A program made the translations under genes and the position numbers. A DNA stretch of 29,467 nucleotides from JBMNNS01 sp050942625. Lineage in GTDB: Bacteria; Bacillota; Dethiobacteria; DTU022; UBA8154. Shown here one piece after another: positions 24,577 to 29,467 of this stretch. A model generated the notes under the pieces. The model had not been told where the DNA came from, did not search any database, and saw only the letters and a program-made list of their open reading frames with translations. The stretch covers positions 1 to 29,467 of the forward strand of contig JBMNNS010000013.1 of the NCBI GenBank assembly GCA_050942625.1. The letters are read 5' to 3'. How positions within the stretch are numbered: position 1 is the stretch's first letter; the number at the start of each line of letters is the position of its first letter.

Positions 24577-25983
24577 GTGGTTAAATTATATAATACTTTA
24601 ACTGGAAAAAAAGAACCGTTGGTCCCGGTTAAAGAGGGGAAAATAGGCATGTATGCCTGTGGCCCTACAGTCTATGATTATTTCCATATTGGAAATGCCA
24701 GGGTTTTTATTATTTTTGATGTTTTAAGACGTTACCTGCTTTACCGCGGTTATGAAGTAACCTTTGTCCAAAATTTTACGGATATTGATGACAAAATGAT
24801 AAACAGGGCGGCCCAAATGGAGATCACAGTCCAAGAATTAGCGGAACGTTTTATAGCTGCCTATCAGGAGGACGCCGAAGCGCTTGGTATCTTGCCTGCT
24901 GATTATCACCCCAAAGCTACGGATTTTATCCCACAAATTATTAATCTGATCCAAAAACTTGTTGAAAAAAATATGGCCTATGAAATTGAAGGTGATGTTT
25001 ATTTTCATGTGGAGGCCTTTCCTTCCTATGGCCGGCTTTCACACCAGAATCTAGGAGAACTTTCACTGGGATCCAGAGTAGAGGTCGATCCCAGGAAAAA
25101 ACATCCCATTGACTTTGCTCTCTGGAAAAAAGAAAAACCCGGTGAACCCTCCTGGGAAAGTCCCTGGGGCAGGGGGAGACCCGGATGGCATATCGAGTGT
25201 TCAGCCATGTCTATGCATTTCCTGGGCGAAACGCTTGACATCCATGCTGGGGGGCAGGATCTTATTTTCCCTCATCATGAAAATGAAATTGCCCAAAGTG
25301 AAGGGGCTACAGGCAAACCTTTTTCCCGTCACTGGGTCCATGCCGGTTATCTTAACATTAACCAGGAAAAGATGTCCAAAAGCCTGGGGAATGTGCTTAC
25401 TGTCAGGGAACTTCGCCAAAAATATCCCCCGGCTGTTTTAAGATTTTTTATGCTTTCAGCCCATTATCGCAGTCCTATCAATTTTTCCGCCGAACAACTT
25501 GAACAGGCTGCCAGAGCGCTGGAAAGACTTAATTCCACGATCTATAATATAAAAGAACGCCTACCAAAAGTGGTAGAAGGAAAGCTTGATGAGGAAGAAG
25601 AAAATCTTTTGTCAATGCTTCATGAAAGCAAAGAAAAATTTATTGCGGCAATGGACGATGATCTCAATACAGCAGAGGGATTGGCCGTGCTCTTTGAATT
25701 GGCCAGAAAAACTAACGTTTATTTGAACCGTCCCGAAGGCCAGAAGAAAAACGTACTCGTTCCGATCCTCGATTTTTACCACAAAACCGATCAAATACTT
25801 GGATATATTAAGGATGATTCTCCGGCCAGGCTGGAAAATGAGATTGAGGAGTTAATTGCTGAAAGGGAAAAGGCTCGCAGCCAAAAAGATTTTGCCACAG
25901 CCGATGCCATACGGGATCAGCTTAAGGGGCGAGGTATTATTTTGGAAGATACTCCCCAGGGTGTCAGGTGGAAGTATTTATAG
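24577..25983 (+). CDS. cysS: Cysteinyl-tRNA synthetase
   Basis: A 468-residue class I synthetase. HIGN at residues 37-40 is the HIGH motif and KMSKS lies at 265-269. The zinc ligands C28, C208, H233 or H234, and E237 sit as in E. coli CysRS. The GTG at 24577 is chosen because AGGAGGGG (24564-24571) is properly spaced; the ATG at 24550 has no ribosome site and lies just after the leader stem. thyX begins 13 bases beyond the stop, with AGGAGG overlapping the stop codon. Confidence 0.96.
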   Translation: MVKLYNTLTGKKEPLVPVKEGKIGMYACGPTVYDYFHIGNARVFIIFDVLRRYLLYRGYEVTFVQNFTDIDDKMINRAAQMEITVQELAERFIAAYQEDAEALGILPADYHPKATDFIPQIINLIQKLVEKNMAYEIEGDVYFHVEAFPSYGRLSHQNLGELSLGSRVEVDPRKKHPIDFALWKKEKPGEPSWESPWGRGRPGWHIECSAMSMHFLGETLDIHAGGQDLIFPHHENEIAQSEGATGKPFSRHWVHAGYLNINQEKMSKSLGNVLTVRELRQKYPPAVLRFFMLSAHYRSPINFSAEQLEQAARALERLNSTIYNIKERLPKVVEGKLDEEEENLLSMLHESKEKFIAAMDDDLNTAEGLAVLFELARKTNVYLNRPEGQKKNVLVPILDFYHKTDQILGYIKDDSPARLENEIEELIAEREKARSQKDFATADAIRDQLKGRGIILEDTPQGVRWKYL

Positions 25984-25996
25984 GAGGCTCTATACT

Positions 25997-26617
25997 ATGA
26001 AAGAACGAAAAGTGTTGAATAATGGCTATGTCAGGTTAATAGAATATATGGGGGGCGATTTGGCTGTGATCCGCAACGCCCGGCGTTGCTGGAAAAGTGA
26101 ATCAAAAGGGGAGGAAAGCGACCTTAAACTACTACGACATCTTCTTGCCAGGGGCCATAAGACACCTTTTGAAGCCATGGTTTTTACCTTTGACGTGAAA
26201 TGTCCCCTTTTTGTGGCCAGACAATGGTTCAGACATCGCATGGCTTCCTATAATGAAGAATCATTGCGCTACTGCCTGGCTGAAAGGGATTATTTCATAC
26301 CCGAGGATCTAGCCCCGGAACTTTTGGATAGCTGGAAAGAACACAATGAAAAATGTTTCGACCTTTATGAAACAATGGTTGGAGAACATTACGTACGCAA
26401 AGAACTTGCCCGGGCGATATTGCCCATCGGCATTTACACCCGTTTTTACTGGACCGTTAACGGCAATTCCCTGATGAATTTTTTGCTCCTTAGAACTGAC
26501 AAACAGGCACAAAAGGAAATCAGGCTCTATGCAGAAGCTATCCTGGATATTGTTGAGGAGGTAACACCCCATTCCTTTTCTATTTTTAGCAGAATCGTTT
26601 TAAAAAAAGGTGAATGA
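25997..26617 (+). CDS. thyX: Flavin-dependent thymidylate synthase
   Basis: A 206-residue ThyX that makes dTMP from dUMP using methylene-THF and reduced FAD. The signature RHRxxSxNxxSxRY is complete at residues 79-92 (RHRMASYNEESLRY). The start is ATG 25997, 9 nt after AGGAGG (25982-25987); the longer in-frame reading runs into cysS. It draws on the same methylene-THF pool as MetF in the acs operon. The position between cysS and rlmB is common in Clostridia. Confidence 0.95.
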   Translation: MKERKVLNNGYVRLIEYMGGDLAVIRNARRCWKSESKGEESDLKLLRHLLARGHKTPFEAMVFTFDVKCPLFVARQWFRHRMASYNEESLRYCLAERDYFIPEDLAPELLDSWKEHNEKCFDLYETMVGEHYVRKELARAILPIGIYTRFYWTVNGNSLMNFLLLRTDKQAQKEIRLYAEAILDIVEEVTPHSFSIFSRIVLKKGE

Positions 26618-26624
26618 ACAGAAA

Positions 26625-27377
26625 ATGTCTGAGTATGCCATGATCTGGGGAAGAAGGCCTGTCCTGGAAGCATTGCGAGGCTCTTTGCGGTTGCAAAAGA
26701 TTTTACTTATAAGGGAGACCCGGGGACAGATCGTTGCCAGGATTTTAGAACTGGCCCGGAAAAGGGATATACCTGTAGAAATGGTAGAAAAAAAAGTTTT
26801 AGCCAGTATAGTTCCCAGGGAAAACCACCAGGGAGTGCTGGCATACCTGGTTCCTTATGAGTACTTCCAAGTTGAAGAAATCCTGCAAAAGGCACAACAT
26901 AGCAATAAGTTGCCTTTTCTGTTATTTCTTGATCACATTCAGGATCCCCATAACCTGGGTTCCTTACTGCGGACAGCTTCCGGGGCAGGGGTAGACGGTG
27001 TTGTCATCCCCCGTAACAGGGCTACCGGAATAACACCTGCTGTTTTTAAGGGCTCTGCAGGGGCTTTAGCCCACATCCCTGTAGCCCGTGTTGTAAACCT
27101 GGTGAGGGAAATAGAACATTTAAAAAAGGAAGGACTCTGGATAATAGGTGCCGACATGGATGGGGAGCATCCCTTTTATGAGGTTGACTATAATTTTCCT
27201 CTGGCTTTGGTGCTTGGCAGTGAAGGCAGGGGACTTTCTAAGCTCTTGAGAAAAAAATGTGACTTTTTAGTACGCATCCCTTTAACAGGAACCCTTTCCT
27301 CTTTAAATGTTTCTGTTGCTGGCGCAATTATCATCTATGAAATATTTCGTCAGCGTCTCATAGCATCAAAGAGCTAA
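26625..27377 (+). CDS. rlmB: RlmB-type 23S rRNA 2'-O-guanosine methyltransferase (TrmH/SpoU family)
   Basis: A 250-residue protein with an N-terminal L30e-like substrate-binding domain (about residues 1-75) and a C-terminal knotted SPOUT domain. The three SpoU motifs are visible: DPHNLGSLLRTA, LVLGSEGRGL and IPLTGTLSSLNVSVAGAI. SAM is the expected donor and G2251-type 23S rRNA the expected target. The ATG at 26625 is chosen with GGTGA (26609-26613) 11 nt upstream; GTG 26610, overlapping thyX by 8 bases, is possible. Confidence 0.9.
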   Translation: MSEYAMIWGRRPVLEALRGSLRLQKILLIRETRGQIVARILELARKRDIPVEMVEKKVLASIVPRENHQGVLAYLVPYEYFQVEEILQKAQHSNKLPFLLFLDHIQDPHNLGSLLRTASGAGVDGVVIPRNRATGITPAVFKGSAGALAHIPVARVVNLVREIEHLKKEGLWIIGADMDGEHPFYEVDYNFPLALVLGSEGRGLSKLLRKKCDFLVRIPLTGTLSSLNVSVAGAIIIYEIFRQRLIASKS

Positions 27378-27387
27378 GGAGTTAATG

Positions 27388-27891
27388 ATGTCCCTTCTAA
27401 TTGTTGACGGTTATAATATAATTAATAGCTGGCCTGAATTTGAATCCCTGCGTAATGAAAGCATGGAGCTGGCAAGGCTTAAACTGGTAGAGATTCTCGA
27501 AGAATTTACCCCTCTGCTCTGGCCAAAAATTATTGTTGTCTTTGATGCCTATCTCGTCAAAGGGAAACCGTCATCCTTTGATACCCAAAAGGGTGTGGAG
27601 GTGGTTTTTACAGGGGAAGGTCAATCTGCTGATGCATTTATAGAACGTCTGGTTACCGTGATGTCGGAGTCCGGGGAAGAAGCAGAGGTTGCTTCTTCCG
27701 ACTATTTGGAACAGCGAGTTGTCCTCTGGAAAGGTGGACGCCGGCTTTCTGCCAGAGAACTGCGCCGCTACCTGAAAGATACTAAGGTGGTTTTACGTAA
27801 GAAATATAAGGAAAACACCTTCAGAAATGTCCTGGACGAGGGTTTGTCCGAAAAAACAAAGAAGGTTTTGGAAGATTGGCGCCGCCGGTGA
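27388..27891 (+). CDS. yacP: YacP/Rae1-like NYN-domain ribonuclease
   Basis: A 167-residue NYN (PIN-like) domain protein. Acidic residues are in LIVDGYNIINSW, VVFDAY, SADAFIE and SSDYLEQ. Bacillus YacP (Rae1) cleaves mRNA in the ribosomal A-site, and its gene also lies between rlmB and sigH. ATG 27388 is chosen over 27385 because AGGAG (27377-27381) is 6 nt away. No promoter is seen between it and rlmB (10-base gap), so it is probably co-transcribed. Confidence 0.9.
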   Translation: MSLLIVDGYNIINSWPEFESLRNESMELARLKLVEILEEFTPLLWPKIIVVFDAYLVKGKPSSFDTQKGVEVVFTGEGQSADAFIERLVTVMSESGEEAEVASSDYLEQRVVLWKGGRRLSARELRRYLKDTKVVLRKKYKENTFRNVLDEGLSEKTKKVLEDWRRR

Positions 27892-27911
27892 TTGTTTTTC
27901 TACTAAACTTC

Positions 27912-27940
27912 TTGACGCCTATTCAGGCATGGGATATAAT
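27912..27940 (+). promoter_or_regulatory. Sigma-A promoter for sigH
   Basis: TTGACG (27912-27917), a 17-nt spacer and TATAAT (27935-27940): 11 of 12 consensus bases. It is 45 bases upstream of the GTG start. Confidence 0.78.
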
Positions 27941-27985
27941 AGCTGAGGAGCCAGTCTCCCTAATATAAAAATGGAGGCGGTGTTT

Positions 27986-28690
27986 GTGGTTTTATCCCCG
28001 CAAAGCTTGAAGGAGGAAGATGGTGTATGTACGGACTTGGAGATGATCAAGGGAAAAGAGCTTATAGATGAGGATAAGGCCTATGAGGACAGGTCAGATG
28101 AAGAAATTGCCGCTGAAGCAAAAGGTGGCAGCGACATCGCCCTCGAATATTTAATTAATAAATATAAAAATTTTGTAAAAGCGAAGGCCCGTTCATATTT
28201 TTTGATCGGTGCAGACCGTGAGGATATCATTCAGGAAGGGATGATAGGGCTATATAAAGCTATCAGGGACTTCAGGTGTGACAAGCTATCTTCTTTTAGA
28301 TCCTTCGCTGAGCTTTGTATTACACGTCAGATTATTACAGCGATCAAGACAGCAACCAGGCAAAAACACATTCCTTTGAACTCTTACGTTTCTCTAAACA
28401 AGCCTATTTATGATGAGGATTCTGATCGCACCTTATTGGATGTTCTTTCCGGGTCAAAAATAACAGATCCCGAAGAACTGATGATTAACCGGGAAGAATA
28501 TAACGATATTGAGTTTAAAATGGGAGAAATCCTTAGCGAACTGGAATGGCGGGTGTTAACCCTTTACCTTGAAGGCAAGTCATATCAGGAAATTGCTGTA
28601 GATTTAAGACGGCATGTAAAATCAATTGACAATGCTTTGCAAAGGGTGAAGCGTAAACTGGAACGTTATCTAGAAATTAGGCGGGTGTAG
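27986..28690 (+). CDS. sigH: RNA polymerase sigma factor SigH
   Basis: A 234-residue sigma-70-family factor of the SigH (Spo0H) type, which in Bacillus and Clostridia drives early sporulation and stationary-phase genes. Region 2 (about residues 45-125) has DREDIIQEGMIGLYKAIRDF and SFRSFAELCITRQIITAIK. Region 4 (about 175-230) has LYLEGKSYQEIAVDLRRHVK with a DNA-recognition helix. GTG 27986 is chosen because GGAGG (27973-27977) is 8 nt upstream; the ATG at 27971 lies inside that site. The last 10 bases overlap tRNA-Gly, so the UAG stop is formed by tRNA residues 8-10. Confidence 0.92.
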   Translation: MVLSPQSLKEEDGVCTDLEMIKGKELIDEDKAYEDRSDEEIAAEAKGGSDIALEYLINKYKNFVKAKARSYFLIGADREDIIQEGMIGLYKAIRDFRCDKLSSFRSFAELCITRQIITAIKTATRQKHIPLNSYVSLNKPIYDEDSDRTLLDVLSGSKITDPEELMINREEYNDIEFKMGEILSELEWRVLTLYLEGKSYQEIAVDLRRHVKSIDNALQRVKRKLERYLEIRRV

Positions 28691-28754
28691 CTCAATGGTA
28701 GAGCGCTGGCTTCCCAAGCCAGTTACGTGGGTTCGATTCCCATCACCCGCTCCA
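28681..28754 (+). tRNA. tRNA-Gly (anticodon CCC)
   Basis: Full cloverleaf. The acceptor GCGGGTG pairs with CACCCGC (28744-28750), the D-stem is GCTC/GAGC, the anticodon stem is CTGGC/GCCAG around loop TTCCCAA (anticodon CCC), and the T-stem is GTGGG/CCCAT. CCA is encoded (28752-28754). It reads GGG. The gene begins inside the end of sigH. Confidence 0.95.
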
Positions 28755-28767
28755 TTAAATATTTGGG

Positions 28768-28799
28768 CCCTTCTTTAAAAATAAAAAAGAGGGGTTTTT
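28768..28799 (+). terminator. Rho-independent terminator after tRNA-Gly
   Basis: CCCTTCTTT (28768-28776) pairs with AAAGAGGGG (28786-28794, one wobble), followed by five T. It ends the sigH-tRNA-Gly unit. Confidence 0.8.
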
Positions 28800-28821
28800 C
28801 ATGGCTTCATGTTCCGATAGC

Positions 28822-28850
28822 TTGACAAACTGTTTTTTAGGTGGTAAAAT
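28822..28850 (+). promoter_or_regulatory. Sigma-A promoter for initiator tRNA-Met
   Basis: TTGACA (28822-28827), a 17-nt spacer and TAAAAT (28845-28850). The mature tRNA begins 46 bases after the -10 box, so a leader of about 40 nt must be removed by RNase P. Confidence 0.78.
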
Positions 28851-28895
28851 TACAATTGCTTGCGAAATTGGTAAGGCAGGCAGAGGAAATGTTAA

Positions 28896-28972
<77 letters not shown>

Positions 28973-28984
28973 AGAAATTATTGT

Positions 28985-29027
28985 TCGGAAGCGTTTTTTA
29001 CTTATAACTGACTTCCGAGCGTTTTTT
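28985..29027 (+). terminator. Rho-independent terminator after initiator tRNA
   Basis: TCGGAAG (28985-28991) pairs with CTTCCGA (29012-29018), followed by GCG and six T (29022-29027). The sequence GCGTTTTTTA also occurs in the loop, so an alternative fold is possible. Confidence 0.7.
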
Positions 29028-29101
29028 ATAGTAAAAGCTTAATATTCTTTTAACAACTAGCACTTCTCAGGAATACCGGATCTATTATCCGGAATGGTTT
29101 T

Positions 29102-29177
29102 GCTCACGTAGCTCAGGAGGCAGAGCGTATCCTTGGTAAGGATAAGGCCACCGGTTCGAATCCGGTCGTGAGCTCCA
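29102..29177 (+). tRNA. tRNA-Thr (anticodon GGT)
   Basis: The acceptor GCTCACG/CGTGAGC closes the cloverleaf; the anticodon stem TATCC/GGATA surrounds loop TTGGTAA, giving GGT. CCA is encoded (29175-29177). A 6-bp hairpin CCGGAT/ATCCGG (29076-29092) and a TATTAT box (29083-29088) lie just upstream; no good -35 box was found. Confidence 0.95.
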
Positions 29178-29254
29178 GGCGGCGTAGCTCAGCTGGCTAG
29201 AGCATGCGGTTCATACCCGCAGTGTCCGGGGTTCGAGTCCCTGCGCCGCTACCA
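29178..29254 (+). tRNA. tRNA-Met (anticodon CAT, probably elongator)
   Basis: It begins on the base after the CCA of tRNA-Thr. The acceptor is GGCGGCG/CGCCGCT with a G1-T72 wobble, the anticodon stem TGCGG/CCGCA surrounds loop TTCATAC, and CCA is encoded. It lacks the initiator C1-A72 mismatch. The sequence resembles Firmicutes elongator Met; a lysidine-modified tRNA-Ile2 also carries CAT in the gene and is less likely. Confidence 0.9.
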
Positions 29255-29343
29255 TTTTATTCTTCTTTGGAATTGTTTATTTTTTTTGGAGGATAATAGT
29301 AAATAAGGAGTCAGGAGTCTGCATAAAAGGAGGATTTTAGAAG

Positions 29344-29467
29344 ATGGCCAAGAAGAAATTTGAAAGGACAAAACCTCACGTTAACGTAGGCACAGTAGGG
29401 CACGTTGATCATGGGAAAACGACATTAACCTCAGCGATCACTTATTGTTTGGCCAACCAGGGTTACG
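29344..29467 (+). CDS. tuf: Elongation factor Tu (5' part; runs off the window)
   Basis: The first 41 codons encode MAKKKFERTKPHVNVGTVGH and then VDHGKTTLTSAIT, which contains the P-loop GHVDHGKT of translational GTPases and the standard EF-Tu N-terminus. It delivers aminoacyl-tRNA to the ribosome. AAAGGAGG precedes the ATG by about 10 nt. A weak TTGGAA-19-GATAAT pair (29267-29297) is the only promoter-like signal; transcription may also come through the tRNA genes. The gene order tRNA-tRNA-tuf after sigH is common in Clostridia. Confidence 0.95.
   Translation, partial: MAKKKFERTKPHVNVGTVGHVDHGKTTLTSAITYCLANQGY

Noticed and set aside
25856..25996. Longer N-terminus for ThyX inside cysS
   Set aside because: The extension is an out-of-frame reading of cysS; AGGAGG directs the ATG at 25997.

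Overview
The window looks like a chromosome segment from an anaerobic, probably spore-forming member of the Firmicutes (Clostridia, Peptococcaceae/Moorella-like acetogens). The grounds are a complete Wood-Ljungdahl carbonyl/methyl branch, the anaerobic PyrK-PyrD dihydroorotate dehydrogenase, ThyX, a CarD-type RNA polymerase regulator, the ispD-ispF-cysS-thyX-rlmB-yacP-sigH-tuf order typical of Gram-positives, purine-rich Shine-Dalgarno sites, and low-to-moderate GC. No mobile element, CRISPR array or rRNA was seen.

Region 1 (1-10.5 kb): the tail of an unknown gene and its terminator, then an AT-rich repeat-bearing leader and a collinear operon cooC-acsA-acsB-acsC-acsD-acsE-metV-metF that ends in a clear terminator. 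Together these make methyl-THF (MetF/MetV), transfer the methyl group to the corrinoid iron-sulfur protein (AcsE, AcsCD), reduce CO2 to CO (AcsA) and condense methyl, CO and CoA to acetyl-CoA (AcsB). CooC is the Ni-insertion ATPase. All A-, B-, C- and D-cluster ligands checked are present. Two strong stem-loops without U-tracts lie between acsB/acsC and acsD/acsE. No acsV, ferredoxin or Hdr-type partner genes are in the cluster.

Region 2 (10.5-13.7 kb): a YhaM-like OB/HD exoribonuclease, a TPR protein with a C-terminal helix-turn-helix, and a convergent membrane-anchored M23 peptidase.

Region 3 (13.8-20.4 kb): a DUF3786-like gene that overlaps pyrB, then pyrC, pyrK, pyrD and pyrF, followed by nfo (endonuclease IV) on its own consensus promoter. 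carAB, pyrE and pyrR are not in the window. PyrB and PyrD each have an unusual residue at a normally conserved position.

Region 4 (20.4-23.1 kb): a small cysteine-containing conserved protein on the minus strand, divergent from carD, then a YacL-type membrane PIN-TRAM protein.

Region 5 (23.1-29.5 kb): isoprenoid genes ispD and ispF, then cysS-thyX-rlmB-yacP, sigH, four tRNAs (Gly-CCC, initiator Met, Thr-GGT, Met-CAT) and the start of tuf. sigH overlaps tRNA-Gly by 10 nt. Several promoters here are near-perfect sigma-A sites (TTGACA, 17-nt spacer, TATAAT/TAAAAT). Most of the window is housekeeping and core energy metabolism; the novelty candidates are regulatory structures, unusual residues and a few uncharacterised proteins.
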